Source of the DNA: Armatimonadota bacterium
GTDB lineage: Bacteria; Sysuimicrobiota; Sysuimicrobiia; Sysuimicrobiales; Humicultoraceae
Direction of reading: 5' to 3'
Assembly: GCA_031459715.1 (NCBI GenBank)
Contig: JAVKIA010000006.1
Location: 1-64,000, forward strand
Length of the DNA stretch: 64,000 nt
This document shows, one piece after another, positions 34,843 to 44,416 of the stretch (position 1 is its first letter; each line of letters opens with the position of its first letter). The notes beneath the pieces are model-generated. The model ran no database searches. It worked only from the letters and a program-made list of their open reading frames with translations, and was not told the DNA's origin. The translations under genes were made by a program, and so were the position numbers.

Positions 34843-35850
34843 ATGAGCTTTGGCACCTACCTGCTGCGGCGCCTGCTGCACATCATCCCCGCGCTGGTGG
34901 GGCTGTCCATCCTCATCTTTGTCCTCTCCCGGGTCATCCCCGGAGACCCCGCCCGGCTGGCGCTCGGCCCAGACGCCACCGCGGAGCAGGTGGAGCAGCT
35001 GCGCCGGGAGATGGGGCTGGACCGCCCGCTGGTGGCGCAGTACGTGCGCTACGTGGGCGGGCTCTTTCGGGGAGACTTCGGCTTCTCCCTGCGCACCCGG
35101 CGCAACGTGGCCCAGGACATCCGGGAGTTCCTCCCCGCCACCGTGGAGCTGACCACGGTGGCCATGATCATCGCCGTGGGGGTGGGGATGCCGCTGGGGG
35201 TGCTGGCGGCCGTGCACAAGGACCGCACCGCAGACCACATCAGCCGACTGCTGGCCCTGGGCGGAGTGGCCCTGCCGCGGTTCTGGGTGGCCATCCTCCT
35301 GCAGCTACTTTTCGCCTACTACCTGGGCATCCTCCCCACCATCGGCCGCGGGCCGGCCCCGCCGGTGCGCATCACCGGCCTGTTTCTGGTGGACAGCCTG
35401 CTCGCCCTGAACCTCCCCGCCTTCCTGGCGGCCCTGAAGCACCTCATCCTCCCGGCAGTGGCGCTCTCGCTGGGGTCGCTGGCGCAGATCGCCCGCCTGG
35501 TGCGGGCCAACATGATCGAGGAGATGCGCCGGGACTATGCCCTGGCCGCCCGCTCCTACGGCCTGCCCGAGCGCGTGATCATCTTCAAGTACGTCCTGAA
35601 GAATGCCTTCTCCTCGGCGCTGACGGTGATCGGTCTCTCCTACGGCTTCCTGCTGGGCAACGCCTTCCTGGTGGAAACGGTCTTCGCCTGGCCGGGGCTG
35701 GCCTTCTACGGGGTCGACTCCCTGCTCTTCAAGGACCTGAACGCCGTGGTCGGGGTGACCATCGTGGTGGGGGTGGCCTTCGCCTTGGTCAACCTCCTGG
35801 TGGATGTGGCCTACGGGTACCTCGACCCGCGCATCCGCTACGAGAGCTGA
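34843..35850 (+). CDS. dppB: ABC transporter permease, DppB/OppB type
   Basis: A 335-residue membrane subunit starting at ATG 34843, 19 nt after the binding protein. The first helix is GTYLLRRLLHIIPALVGLSI, followed by SRVIPGDPARLALGPDAT. The EAA loop is DYALAARSYGLPERVIIFKY near residue 225, and VETVFAWPGLAFYGVDSLLF follows. It is longer than the other two DppB copies because of an insert around residues 170-200. Confidence 0.92.
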   Translation: MSFGTYLLRRLLHIIPALVGLSILIFVLSRVIPGDPARLALGPDATAEQVEQLRREMGLDRPLVAQYVRYVGGLFRGDFGFSLRTRRNVAQDIREFLPATVELTTVAMIIAVGVGMPLGVLAAVHKDRTADHISRLLALGGVALPRFWVAILLQLLFAYYLGILPTIGRGPAPPVRITGLFLVDSLLALNLPAFLAALKHLILPAVALSLGSLAQIARLVRANMIEEMRRDYALAARSYGLPERVIIFKYVLKNAFSSALTVIGLSYGFLLGNAFLVETVFAWPGLAFYGVDSLLFKDLNAVVGVTIVVGVAFALVNLLVDVAYGYLDPRIRYES

Positions 35851-35854
35851 AGCC

Positions 35855-36763
35855 GTGGCCTGGGTGGCGGTGGCAGGTGGAGAGCTGCGGGCGACGCGCC
35901 GTGAGGAGTGGCGGCGCGCCTGGCACCGCTTCCGCAGTTCCACTCTCTCTCTGGTAGGGCTGGGGATCATTCTGCTCATGGGGCTGGCCGCCGCCCTGGC
36001 GCCGCTGGTCGCTCCCCACCCCGACCACGCCGGGGCCTTCGTCGACTTCGGGAACACCTTCCGCCCGCCCAGCCGGGCCTACCCCTTCGGCACCGACGAT
36101 GTGGGGCGTGACATCCTCTCCCGCGTCATCTTCGGGGCGCGTATCTCCATGACGGTGGGGGTCATCGTGCTGGCCATCGCCCTGGTCATCGGGGTGACGC
36201 TGGGCCTCATCGCCGGCTACTGGACGGGGTGGTGGAGCAGCCTGATCATGCGGGTGACCGACGTCTTCCTGGCCATCCCCTCTATCGTCCTGGCCCTGGC
36301 CGTAGCGGCGGTGCTCAAGCCCACCCTGCTGAACGCCATGATCGCCATCGCCTTCACCTGGTGGCCCTGGTACACCCGGCTGGTCTACGGTGAGGTCCTC
36401 TCGGCGAAGCAAGAGGTGTACGTGGAGGCCAGCCGCTCCGTGGGGGCCAGCCCCTGGCGGGTGGCCTTCCAGGAGATCCTGCCCAACGTCTGGTCTCCGG
36501 TCATCGTCAAGCTCACCCTGGACATGGGGTTCGTCATCCTGGTGGAGACGGGGCTCAGCTTCCTGGGCCTGGGGGCTCAGCCGCCGACGCCGGCCTGGGG
36601 CACCATGATCGCCGAGGGGCGCATCTACATGCCCGGGTACTGGTGGATGGCCACCTTTCCCGGACTGGCCATCTTCGTGGCCGTCCTGGGCTTCAACCTC
36701 CTGGGGGACGGGCTGCGGGACGTCTTCGACGTGCAGATCGAGCAGTGGCGCGGCGGCGCGTGA
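35855..36763 (+). CDS. dppC: ABC transporter permease, DppC/OppC type
   Basis: A 302-residue membrane subunit. GTG 35855 lies four bases after the dppB stop. The basic N-terminus ([20 protein letters not shown]) leads into helix 1. [20 protein letters not shown] is near residue 75, the EAA loop [20 protein letters not shown] near 190 and [20 protein letters not shown] closes the protein. It pairs with the preceding DppB. Confidence 0.92.
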   Translation: MAWVAVAGGELRATRREEWRRAWHRFRSSTLSLVGLGIILLMGLAAALAPLVAPHPDHAGAFVDFGNTFRPPSRAYPFGTDDVGRDILSRVIFGARISMTVGVIVLAIALVIGVTLGLIAGYWTGWWSSLIMRVTDVFLAIPSIVLALAVAAVLKPTLLNAMIAIAFTWWPWYTRLVYGEVLSAKQEVYVEASRSVGASPWRVAFQEILPNVWSPVIVKLTLDMGFVILVETGLSFLGLGAQPPTPAWGTMIAEGRIYMPGYWWMATFPGLAIFVAVLGFNLLGDGLRDVFDVQIEQWRGGA

Positions 36764-36769
36764 TCCCCG

Positions 36770-37753
36770 GTGGAACCGCTCCTTGAGGTCAGGGACCTGG
36801 TCATCGACTTCCACCTCTTCGAGGGGCGGGCCCGGGTGATCAACGGGGTCGACCTGACCATCGGCCGCGGGGAGAGCGTGGCCCTGGTGGGCGAGACGGG
36901 CTGCGGCAAGTCCATCACGGCGCGGGCAATCCTGGGCCTGCTCCCGCCCAACGCCCGGGTGGCTGCGGGACGCATCATCTTTGCCGGGCGCCCGCTGCTC
37001 GGCCTGCGGGAAGAGGAGCTGCGGCAGATTCGGGGGCGGCGCATCGCCATGATCTTCCAGGATCCGTCCACGGCGTTGAATCCGGTCTTCACGGTGGGCG
37101 AGCAGCTGCTGGACGTCCTCCGCTACCGGGATGGGACCGCCCCCGCGCGCCACCTGCGCGGGGAGGCGCGCGCCCGCTGCCTGGAGATGCTGCGGCTGGT
37201 GCGCATCCCCGACCCGGCAGGCACCCTGCAGCGCTACCCGGCGGAGCTCTCAGGGGGCATGCGGCAGCGGGTGCTCATCGCTCTGGCCCTGATCCAGGAG
37301 CCGGAGCTGGTCATCGCCGACGAGCCGGGGACGGCGCTGGACGTCTCCATTCAGGACCAGATCCTGCAGGAGCTGCGGGAGCTGGTGCGCACCCGCGAGG
37401 TCTCCATGCTCTACATCACCCACAACCTGGGTGTGGCCCGCATGGTCTCCGACCGGATCTACGTCATGTACGCCGGGGAGATCGTCGAAGCCGCCGCCAC
37501 CCGCGACCTCTTCGCCCGCCAGCTCCACCCCTACGCCCAGGGGCTGCTGGCGGCGATTCCCCGACTGACGGGGTCCATCGGCGAAGGCATCGAGGGGCGG
37601 ATTCCCGACTACGTCGCCCCGCCCCCGGCCTGCCGCTTCGAGCCGCGCTGTCCGTTCCGCATGCCGGTCTGCCGCGAGATTCGGCCGCGCCTGGTTCAGG
37701 TCGTGCCGGGGCGGTGGGTGGCCTGTCACCTGCACCCGGGGGCCCCCGCGTGA
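36770..37753 (+). CDS. dppD: Peptide ABC transporter ATPase, DppD/OppD type
   Basis: A 327-residue ATPase starting at GTG 36770. Walker A is [20 protein letters not shown], signature [15 protein letters not shown], Walker [15 protein letters not shown]. The C-terminal oligopeptide-transporter domain has its cysteine set in [19 protein letters not shown], which in relatives can bind an Fe-S cluster. It is one of only two Dpp-type ATPases in this window, so it may also serve the two importers that lack them. Confidence 0.92.
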   Translation: MEPLLEVRDLVIDFHLFEGRARVINGVDLTIGRGESVALVGETGCGKSITARAILGLLPPNARVAAGRIIFAGRPLLGLREEELRQIRGRRIAMIFQDPSTALNPVFTVGEQLLDVLRYRDGTAPARHLRGEARARCLEMLRLVRIPDPAGTLQRYPAELSGGMRQRVLIALALIQEPELVIADEPGTALDVSIQDQILQELRELVRTREVSMLYITHNLGVARMVSDRIYVMYAGEIVEAAATRDLFARQLHPYAQGLLAAIPRLTGSIGEGIEGRIPDYVAPPPACRFEPRCPFRMPVCREIRPRLVQVVPGRWVACHLHPGAPA

Positions 37754-38805
37754 AGGACGCCGTCCTGCTGCAGGCGGAAGGGGTGAGCAAGGTCTTTCCC
37801 CTGACCGTGGGCCTGCTGCGCCGCCGTGTGGGCGAGGTGCGTGCCGTGGACGGGGTTTCCCTGACCATCCGCGCGGGGGAGACTCTGGCCCTGGTCGGCG
37901 AGTCCGGTTCGGGGAAGACCACGTTGGGCAAGGTGCTCATCCGGCTGCTGCCGCCCACGGCGGGCGTGATCCGTTTCGCCGGAGTGGACCTCACCCGCCT
38001 CCCCGAGTGGGCCCTGCGCCCGGTGCGCCGCCAGATGCAGATCGTCTTCCAGGACCCGGCATCCTCCCTGAACCCCCGGCGGCGGGTGAAGGACATCATC
38101 GCCGCGCCGCTGGAAGTGCACGGCATCGGCACCCCGCGCTCACGGATGCGCCGCGTGGCCGAGCTGCTGGAGCGGGTGGAGCTGCCTCCGGGGGAGTTCA
38201 TGTTCCGCTACCCCCACGCGCTCTCCGGCGGCCAGCGGCAGCGGGTGGCCATCGCCCGCGCCCTGGCCCTGGAGCCGAAGTTCCTGGTGCTGGACGAGCC
38301 CACCTCCGCCCTGGACGTCTCGGTGCAGGCCAAGATCGTGGGGCTGCTGCGGCGGCTGCAGCGCGACCTCTCCCTGACCTACCTCTTCATCTCCCACGAC
38401 CTGAGCCTGGTGCGCAACGTGGCTGATGTCATCGCTGTGATGTACCTGGGCAGGGTGGTGGAGCTGGCTCCCACGGCGGAGCTGTTCCGCGCCCCCAGCC
38501 ACCCCTACACGCGGGCGCTCCTCTCCACCATCCCGGTGGTGGACGACGCCGAGCAGGCTCTGGTGCCGGAGCGGATCACTCTCAGCGGGGAGATCCCCAG
38601 CGCGGCCCGCGTCCCCCCGGGGTGCGCCTTTCACCCGCGTTGTTACGCGCGGGTGGCCGGGTGCGACCGCATTCTCCCCCGACTGGTGGAGACGGCGCCC
38701 GGCCACCAGGTGCGCTGCATCCTCTACGATCCCGCCTGCGGCGCCCCGGGGCTGCCCCGGGCGGTGGCGGCGATCGCGGAAAGGAGGAGTGAGGGAAGGC
38801 CATGA
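37750..38805 (+). CDS. dppF: Peptide ABC transporter ATPase, DppF/OppF type
   Basis: A 351-residue ATPase. GTG 37750 overlaps the dppD stop (GTGA). Walker [41 protein letters not shown] (typical DppF Q-loop), signature [16 protein letters not shown], Walker [16 protein letters not shown] and the C-terminal [14 protein letters not shown] segment are complete. Its own stop overlaps the following M29 gene (ATGA), tying import and hydrolysis together. Confidence 0.92.
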   Translation: MKDAVLLQAEGVSKVFPLTVGLLRRRVGEVRAVDGVSLTIRAGETLALVGESGSGKTTLGKVLIRLLPPTAGVIRFAGVDLTRLPEWALRPVRRQMQIVFQDPASSLNPRRRVKDIIAAPLEVHGIGTPRSRMRRVAELLERVELPPGEFMFRYPHALSGGQRQRVAIARALALEPKFLVLDEPTSALDVSVQAKIVGLLRRLQRDLSLTYLFISHDLSLVRNVADVIAVMYLGRVVELAPTAELFRAPSHPYTRALLSTIPVVDDAEQALVPERITLSGEIPSAARVPPGCAFHPRCYARVAGCDRILPRLVETAPGHQVRCILYDPACGAPGLPRAVAAIAERRSEGRP

Positions 38806-39866
38806 GCTGGATCGACCGGGAGGCGATTCTCCCGGGTACCCTGGAGATGTTCCGGACGAACCTGGGCGTGCGGCCGGGGGAGCGCATCCTGGTACTGGCG
38901 GACGTGCCTACGTCGGCGCAGTGGGTGCAGTTTGTCCCCGGGGACCTGGAGGTCATGCTCCGCCGCGCCGTCCTGGCCCGCCTGATGGCCGACCTGGCGC
39001 GGGAGCACCTCCCGCAGTGCGCGGTGACGTTTGCCACCTATCCCTCCACGGGACGCAACGCGGTGGAGCCTCCCCCGGAGACCGCCCGGCAGATGCTTCA
39101 GGCCGACGTGCTGCTGCTTGTGACTTCCTTCTCCCTCAGCCACACCGACGCCCGGGAGGAGGCCTGCCGTCGCGGGGCCCGCGCGGCCAGCATGCCGCGC
39201 TTCCTCCCGGAGATGCTCTATCCCGGCGGTCCCATGGCCACCGACTACGCGGCCATCGCTGCGGCCACGGAGAAGCTGGCGACGCTTATTACAGCGGCGC
39301 GGCAGGTGCGCATCACCACTCCTGCGGGGACCGCCATCACCTTCAGCGTGGAAGGCCGCGAGGGCCGAGCGGACCACGGGCTGTACACACAGCCCGGACA
39401 GTGGGGAAACCTGCCCGCGGGGGAGGCATACTGCGCGCTGCGCGAGGGGACCGCGGAGGGCACCATCGCCGTGGAGCCGGGGTGGCACGCCAGGCTGGCA
39501 GAGCCCATGCTGTTGCACTTCCGCGGCGGGGAGCTGGTAGGAATCGACGGGGGAGGTGCGGTGGGGGCGGAGATCGCCGAGATCGCCGACCTGGAGCGGC
39601 GTGACCCGCAGACTCGGCCGCGCCGCCTGCTGGGCGAGCTGGGGATCGGCACCAACCCCAACGCCCGGCGTACGGACATCACGGTGGAGGCGGAGAAGAT
39701 CAAGGGGACGGTGCACCTGGCCATCGGCGACAACAGCCACATGGGCGGTACGGTCGTAGCCGACTACCACCAGGACTTCGTCCTGCCCCGCCCCGACGTC
39801 TGGTTCGACGGGGTGCCCATGATCGTCGGCGGCCGCTGGGTCCACCCGGCGCTGGAAGGCCTGTAG
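38802..39866 (+). CDS. M29-family aminopeptidase-like protein (first copy)
   Basis: A 354-residue protein of the M29 (AmpS/aminopeptidase T) fold. ATG 38802 overlaps dppF. The N-terminal half (LGVRPGERILVLADVPTSAQ) is the family Rossmann-like domain. The C-terminal catalytic half shows the metal region in good order: ELGIGTNPNARRTD, then GTVHLAIGDNSHMGGTVVAD and YHQDFVLPRPDVWFDG, which supply the Glu, His, His and Asp ligands. Relatives include aminopeptidases and the iron enzyme NicX (2,5-dihydroxypyridine dioxygenase), so peptide cleavage is likely but not certain. It is followed by a second divergent copy. Confidence 0.85.
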   Translation: MSWIDREAILPGTLEMFRTNLGVRPGERILVLADVPTSAQWVQFVPGDLEVMLRRAVLARLMADLAREHLPQCAVTFATYPSTGRNAVEPPPETARQMLQADVLLLVTSFSLSHTDAREEACRRGARAASMPRFLPEMLYPGGPMATDYAAIAAATEKLATLITAARQVRITTPAGTAITFSVEGREGRADHGLYTQPGQWGNLPAGEAYCALREGTAEGTIAVEPGWHARLAEPMLLHFRGGELVGIDGGGAVGAEIAEIADLERRDPQTRPRRLLGELGIGTNPNARRTDITVEAEKIKGTVHLAIGDNSHMGGTVVADYHQDFVLPRPDVWFDGVPMIVGGRWVHPALEGL

Positions 39867-39884
39867 GCAGGAGGAGGCACACGC

Positions 39885-40949
39885 ATGGAGTTCGTCCTGG
39901 GCACGGAAGCCCTGAGAGACTATCTCTCCTTCGAGCTGGCGGCGGCAGCCCAGAAGCTGGTCCGGGAGGTGATGCTGGTCAGGCCCGGGGAGCACGTGGC
40001 CATCACCGCAGACACCAGCAGCGACGGGCGGGTGGTGGAGGCCACAGCGAAGGCGGCCTACGCCGCCGGCACCCGCCCGGTGGTGCTCTGGTACCAGACC
40101 ACGCTGGGCAGCGGGGTAGAGCCGCCGCGTCCTGTGGCTGCCGCCATCGCCGACTGCGACGTCTGGATCGAGTACGCCGTAGGCTACACCCTTTACTCGG
40201 ACGCCTTCCGCCGGGCCATGGACCGGGGAGTGCGTTACATCTGCCTCTCCGGGATGGATGCGGAGATGATGGTGCGGACCATCGGCCGGGTGGACTACCC
40301 CAAGCTGGTGGCCATGGGAGAAAGGCTGCGCGCCCTGATGGCGGGAGCCCGCAAGGTGCACGTGACCACGCCGGCGGGTACGGACCTGGAGGCGGACAAC
40401 GGCGGGCGCTTCGTCCGCCACTCCGGCAAGCTGGCCGACAGCCCGGGCGAGCCCATCATGCTGGGGGGACAGATCTCCTGGAGCCCCCTGGAGGAGAGCA
40501 TCAACGGCCGGTTGGTCTTCGACGCCTGCATCTGGCCTCCCGCGGAGGTGGGGCTGCTGCGCTCCCCGGTAGCCCTGACAGTGGAGGCGGGGGTGATCAC
40601 GCGGATCGAGGGCGGCAGCGAGGCCCGTACCTACGAGCGCTGGCTGGCCTCTTTCGGGGACCCCAACATGTACCGCGTGGCCCACTATTCCCTGGGGTTC
40701 AACCCCGGGGTGACCAGGCCGACGGGCCGCATAGTTGAGGATGAGCGGCTCTTCGGCTGCTTCAACGTGGGAATCGGCACCCAGGGACCGCAGCTGCGAG
40801 CGGTGGGGTGGAAGGCGGCTGCCCACACCGACGGCGTCGCCCTCAATCCCACCATCCACCTGGACGGCGAGCCGCTGGAGGTGGAGGGACGCTACGTCCA
40901 CCCGGAGATAGCCGCCGCCTGCCGGGACATGGGCGTCCCGGGCTACTAG
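39885..40949 (+). CDS. M29/NicX-fold protein (second copy)
   Basis: A 354-residue homologue of the preceding protein, 18 nt downstream, starting at ATG 39885 after AGGAGG. It keeps the fold (LVREVMLVRPGEHVAITADT, VHVTTPAGTDLEADNGGRFV) and the last His-x-Asp pair (AAAHTDGVALNPTIHLDG). The position where the first copy has VHLAIGDN reads CFNVGIGTQG, so one metal-binding His appears to be Asn. Proteins of this subgroup are often named leucyl aminopeptidase or 2,5-dihydroxypyridine 5,6-dioxygenase without proof. It may have a different reaction from the first copy or form a hetero-oligomer with it. Confidence 0.8.
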   Translation: MEFVLGTEALRDYLSFELAAAAQKLVREVMLVRPGEHVAITADTSSDGRVVEATAKAAYAAGTRPVVLWYQTTLGSGVEPPRPVAAAIADCDVWIEYAVGYTLYSDAFRRAMDRGVRYICLSGMDAEMMVRTIGRVDYPKLVAMGERLRALMAGARKVHVTTPAGTDLEADNGGRFVRHSGKLADSPGEPIMLGGQISWSPLEESINGRLVFDACIWPPAEVGLLRSPVALTVEAGVITRIEGGSEARTYERWLASFGDPNMYRVAHYSLGFNPGVTRPTGRIVEDERLFGCFNVGIGTQGPQLRAVGWKAAAHTDGVALNPTIHLDGEPLEVEGRYVHPEIAAACRDMGVPGY

Positions 40950-41026
40950 AGCATGTCCGTGGATTTTCGACCGGTTGGGTCCGGGTTCCCCGGAAATTCG
41001 GCTCAGCGAATTTCTGGAGTGGCCTG

Positions 41027-41725
41027 ATGGCTGCCGTCCTCCACGTCATTCCGGTGCGGGCGCGGCCCGGGCGCGTGGAGCGGGAGCGGGCGCGCCTGGC
41101 CGCCTTCGTCCCCGGCGTGGCCGTGCACGTCATCGACCTGCCCCGGGGGCCGCAGGACCTGGAGTTCTTCGTGGACGACCACGCCGCCGTAGGGCAGATG
41201 CTGGAGGTCCTGCCTGGCTACGTGGCGGCGCACCGCATCGGCGCCGTCAGCATCGGCTGCTTCTACGACCCGGGGCTGTGGGAACTGCGCGAGGCGCTGG
41301 AGGTCCCGGTGGTGGGAATCGGCGAGGCCGGCCTGCTGCTGGCGGGGATCGTGGCCTGGCGCCTGGCCGTGCTGGTGGGAGACTGGAAGTGGGTTCCGAA
41401 GATGCAGGCCAACGCCCACGCTCTGGGTCTGGGCCACCGCATCTGCGCCTGGCGCTCCATCGACCGCTCCGTCCAGGCCATGCAGGACGATCCCGAGGAG
41501 ACCTACCGGGCGGTGCGGCGCGCCGCGTCATACGCCCGGGACCAAGACCACGCCGAGGCGGTGGTCCTCGGTTGCGGAGCGTTGAGCGGCCTGGCGGAGC
41601 GCCTGCAGGAGGAGGTGGGCATGCCGGTCATCGACCCGGTCCCTGCCGGCGTGTTGCTGGCCTGTGCCCTGGCTTCCCTGGGGCTTCGGACGAGCAAGAT
41701 CGGAGGGTACCGGCCCAGGGGATGA
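41027..41725 (+). CDS. Asp/Glu/hydantoin racemase family protein
   Basis: A 232-residue cofactor-independent racemase-fold protein. ATG 41027 follows TGGAG; 77 bases separate it from the M29 gene. The two catalytic cysteines of the family are in place: SIGCFYDPGLWELREAL near residue 80 and VVLGCGALSGLAERL near 185, with VIDPVPAGVLLACALASLGL at the end as in hydantoin racemases. It could interconvert D and L forms of a hydantoin, amino acid or succinyl compound so that one enantiomer enters the pathway. It overlaps the next gene (ATGA). Confidence 0.82.
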   Translation: MAAVLHVIPVRARPGRVERERARLAAFVPGVAVHVIDLPRGPQDLEFFVDDHAAVGQMLEVLPGYVAAHRIGAVSIGCFYDPGLWELREALEVPVVGIGEAGLLLAGIVAWRLAVLVGDWKWVPKMQANAHALGLGHRICAWRSIDRSVQAMQDDPEETYRAVRRAASYARDQDHAEAVVLGCGALSGLAERLQEEVGMPVIDPVPAGVLLACALASLGLRTSKIGGYRPRG

Positions 41726-42789
41726 AGCTCCGAGCAGAAGACATCGAGCCGCTGGTCATCGGCGGTGCCCTCCTGGGCGGCGGGGGTGGAGGCGACGCGG
41801 AGAAGGGCCGCCGCTTCGCGCAGGTCGCGCTGTCCCTGGGCGCACCTGAGCTCGTCCCCCTGGAGGCGCTGCCCCCGGACGCCACGGTGGTCACGGTGGC
41901 GCTGGTGGGGTCGCCCGCCGCGGTGGAGCAGCACGTGGAGCCGGAGGACCTGGCGCGCAGCCTGCAGCTGCTCCAGGAGGCCTTCGGGATCCGGGTCGAC
42001 GCCATCAACGGCAACGAAAACGGTGGGTTCGCCTCCACAAACGGGTGGGTGCAGTCGGCCCTGCTGGGTATCCCCATCGTGGACGCGCCCTGCAACGGGC
42101 GGGCCCACCCCACCGCCCTGATGGGGGCCATTGGGCTGCACCGGGTCCCAGGCTACCTCTCCCGGCAGGCCGCCGCAGGCGGGGCGGGTCCGCGCCACCT
42201 GGAGCTGACAGTATCAGGTTCTCTCGAGGTCGCCTCGGCAACGGTGCGGCAGGCCGCGGTGCAGGCGGGCGGGGTGGTGGCGGTGGCGCGTAACCCGGTG
42301 GATGCGGCCTATCTGGCCTCGCACGGGGCGCCCGGAGCGCTGGCCATGGCGCGGCGGGTCGGGGAAGCGATGCTTGCGGCCATGCCCGCCGGAAGTCAGG
42401 CGGTGTGGTCGGCGGCGGCCGGCGCCCTGGGCGGGCAGGTGGTCGACGTAGGTACCGTGCTGCAGGTGCGTCTGGAAACCAGCGGCGGGTTCGACCGGGG
42501 GACGGTCACGGTCCGCGGCGCCCGCACCTGGGAGATCACGATCTGGAACGAGTACATGACGCTGGAAGGGGATGGCGACCGGGAGGCCACCTTCCCCGAC
42601 CTGATCGCCACGCTTGACGAGCGGGGGATGCCCCGCACCTCCGCAGAGCTACGCCAGGGGATGACTGTGGCCATCCTTACGGCACCGCAGGAGCGGCTGC
42701 TGCTGGGCGCGGGAGCGCGGGATCCGAACCTGCTGGATGCAGCGGGAGCAGTGGTGGGGAAGGACCTGCACCGGCACACTGTGAGGTGA
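41722..42789 (+). CDS. DUF917 family protein (S-methylthiohydantoin desulfurase-like)
   Basis: A 355-residue DUF917 (PF06032) protein coupled to the racemase by a 4-nt overlap. The hallmark N-terminus is IGGALLGGGGGGDAEKG. Next come NGNENGGFASTNGWVQSALL and PIVDAPCNGRAHPTALMGAI, then EITIWNEYMTLEGDGDREAT. DUF917 proteins are commonly adjacent to HyuA/HyuB genes, and one member acts with a HyuA-type subunit on S-methyl-thiohydantoin. Here no hyuA gene is in the operon, so it may work alone or with the hyuAB pair at 23774-27558. The reaction is inferred only. Confidence 0.85.
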   Translation: MKLRAEDIEPLVIGGALLGGGGGGDAEKGRRFAQVALSLGAPELVPLEALPPDATVVTVALVGSPAAVEQHVEPEDLARSLQLLQEAFGIRVDAINGNENGGFASTNGWVQSALLGIPIVDAPCNGRAHPTALMGAIGLHRVPGYLSRQAAAGGAGPRHLELTVSGSLEVASATVRQAAVQAGGVVAVARNPVDAAYLASHGAPGALAMARRVGEAMLAAMPAGSQAVWSAAAGALGGQVVDVGTVLQVRLETSGGFDRGTVTVRGARTWEITIWNEYMTLEGDGDREATFPDLIATLDERGMPRTSAELRQGMTVAILTAPQERLLLGAGARDPNLLDAAGAVVGKDLHRHTVR

Positions 42790-42798
42790 GGGAGCAAG

Positions 42799-43749
42799 AT
42801 GTGGAAGCAGACGGTTGAGGCGTACGAGCTGCTGGACGCGGCTTCCGTCACCGGGGAGACTGTGGCTGCAGCACTGCGGTTGCGGGGCCTGGACGTCCGG
42901 GTGCAGCACGTGGAGGGTGAGCGGGGTGCCACGGACCTCCTGCGGGTCTTCGTGCCGGGGACGCAGGGACGCTCCAGCGGAGGGGGTGCGCCCACACTGG
43001 GAGTCATCGGGCAGCTTGGGGGCATTGGGGCCCGTCCGGCGCGTCTCGGTCTGGTCTCCGATGCCGACGGGGCCATCACCGCCGTGGCCGTGGCCATGAA
43101 GCTGGGCGACATGCGGCAGGCCGGAGACGTCCTGCCGGGTGACGTGATCGTGACTACCCACATCTGCCCGGCGGCGCCCACCCGCCCGCACCACCCGGTG
43201 CCCTTCATGGACAGCCCCGTGGGCATCGACACGCTGGTCCGTCTCTCCGTCGACCCGGCCATGGAGGCGATCCTCTCCATCGACACCACGCGGGGGAACC
43301 GCATCATCAACACCCGGGGCATCGCTATCTCCCCCACGGTCAAGGAGGGCTACATCCTGCGGGTGAGCGAGGATCTCCTGGACGTCCTGCAGGCGGTCAC
43401 GGGGCGCCTGCCGGTGGTCTTGCCTGTGACCACCCAGGACCTCACCCCGTACGGCAACGGCATCTTCCACCTGAACAGCATCCTGCAGCCGGCCACGGTC
43501 ACCTCGGCCCCGGTGGTCGGCGTGGCCCTGACCGCGGAGGTGCCCGTCCCTGGCCCGGCCACGGGAGCGAGTCAGGCAGCGGACATCGAGCAGGCGGCGC
43601 GGTTCTGCCTGGAGGTGGCCAAGGCCTTCGGCGCCGGGCGCTGTTGCTTCTACGACCCCGACGAGTTCGGCCGGCTGGTGGGGCTGTACGGGTCGATGCG
43701 GCACCTGCAGGCTCCCCAGCCCTGGCCGGTGGCAGGTGGGTGGCCGTGA
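42799..43749 (+). CDS. DUF1177 family protein
   Basis: A 316-residue soluble protein starting at ATG 42799 after GGGAG. It belongs to DUF1177 (PF06675), of unknown function: TLGVIGQLGGIGARPARLGL, SDADGAITAVAVAMKLGDMR, DVIVTTHICPAAPTRPHHPV and GIDTLVRLSVDPAMEAILSI DTTRGNR. The conserved Asp, His and Asn residues in these segments look like an active site, possibly metal-dependent. DUF1177 genes usually occur with AroM, DUF917 and M29 genes as here, so it is a core part of this pathway. Confidence 0.85.
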   Translation: MWKQTVEAYELLDAASVTGETVAAALRLRGLDVRVQHVEGERGATDLLRVFVPGTQGRSSGGGAPTLGVIGQLGGIGARPARLGLVSDADGAITAVAVAMKLGDMRQAGDVLPGDVIVTTHICPAAPTRPHHPVPFMDSPVGIDTLVRLSVDPAMEAILSIDTTRGNRIINTRGIAISPTVKEGYILRVSEDLLDVLQAVTGRLPVVLPVTTQDLTPYGNGIFHLNSILQPATVTSAPVVGVALTAEVPVPGPATGASQAADIEQAARFCLEVAKAFGAGRCCFYDPDEFGRLVGLYGSMRHLQAPQPWPVAGGWP

Positions 43750-44402
43750 GCCGGCTGGGCGTCCTCACCATCGGCCAGTCTCCCCGCAGCGATGTTGTTC
43801 CGCTGCTGGCGGAGTGGCTGGGGGGAGAGGTCGTCGAGGCCGGAGCGCTGGACGGGCTGGCCGAGGTGGAGATCGCCGCGCTGGCACCCGCTTCCGGCGA
43901 GTACTTGCTGGCCACGCGGCTGCGCGACGGTCGTCAGGTCACCGTCAGCCGGGAGCGCATCCTGCCCCACATACAGCGGGCGCTGGACCGGCTGGCGCCG
44001 CAGGTGGACGTGGTCCTCCTCCTGTGCACCGGGGAGTTCCCCCCGCTGGCGAGCGAGCAGCTGCTTATTGAACCGAGTCGGGTGCTGCACCACGTGGTTG
44101 CGGGTGTTGCTGGCGGCCGCCGGCTGGGCGTGCTGGTACCCCTGCCCGCGCAGGTGGAAGAGGCACGTCGGCGCTGGCAAGCCGCTGGCCCGGTCGCCGC
44201 CGTGGCCGCGGCGTCGCCCTACGGAAACGCGGATTTTTCTGGTGCGGGGAGAGCGCTGCGGGAAGCGGGAGCGGAGCTCATCGTCATGGACTGCATGGGC
44301 TACACGCCGGGGCACAAGCGCCAGGTAGTCGCTGCTGCTGCTCGGCCGGTAGTCCTGGCCGGGACGGCGGTGGCCGCGGTGCTTCGGGAACTCCTGACCT
44401 GA
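43746..44402 (+). CDS. AroM family protein
   Basis: A 218-residue protein of the AroM family (PF07302), distantly related to Asp/Glu racemases. GTG 43746 overlaps the DUF1177 stop (GTGA); GTG 43740 is an alternative two codons earlier. Family features are LGVLTIGQSPRSDVVPLLAE at the start, LLLCTGEFPPL near residue 95 and MDCMGYTPGHKRQV near 180. The two cysteines, in CTGEF and DCMGY, match the racemase catalytic pair positions. The E. coli gene lies beside aroL but its function is unknown. It is the last gene of the twelve-gene operon. Confidence 0.85.
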   Translation: MSRLGVLTIGQSPRSDVVPLLAEWLGGEVVEAGALDGLAEVEIAALAPASGEYLLATRLRDGRQVTVSRERILPHIQRALDRLAPQVDVVLLLCTGEFPPLASEQLLIEPSRVLHHVVAGVAGGRRLGVLVPLPAQVEEARRRWQAAGPVAAVAAASPYGNADFSGAGRALREAGAELIVMDCMGYTPGHKRQVVAAAARPVVLAGTAVAAVLRELLT

Positions 44403-44416
44403 GGGCGCCCCACCCA

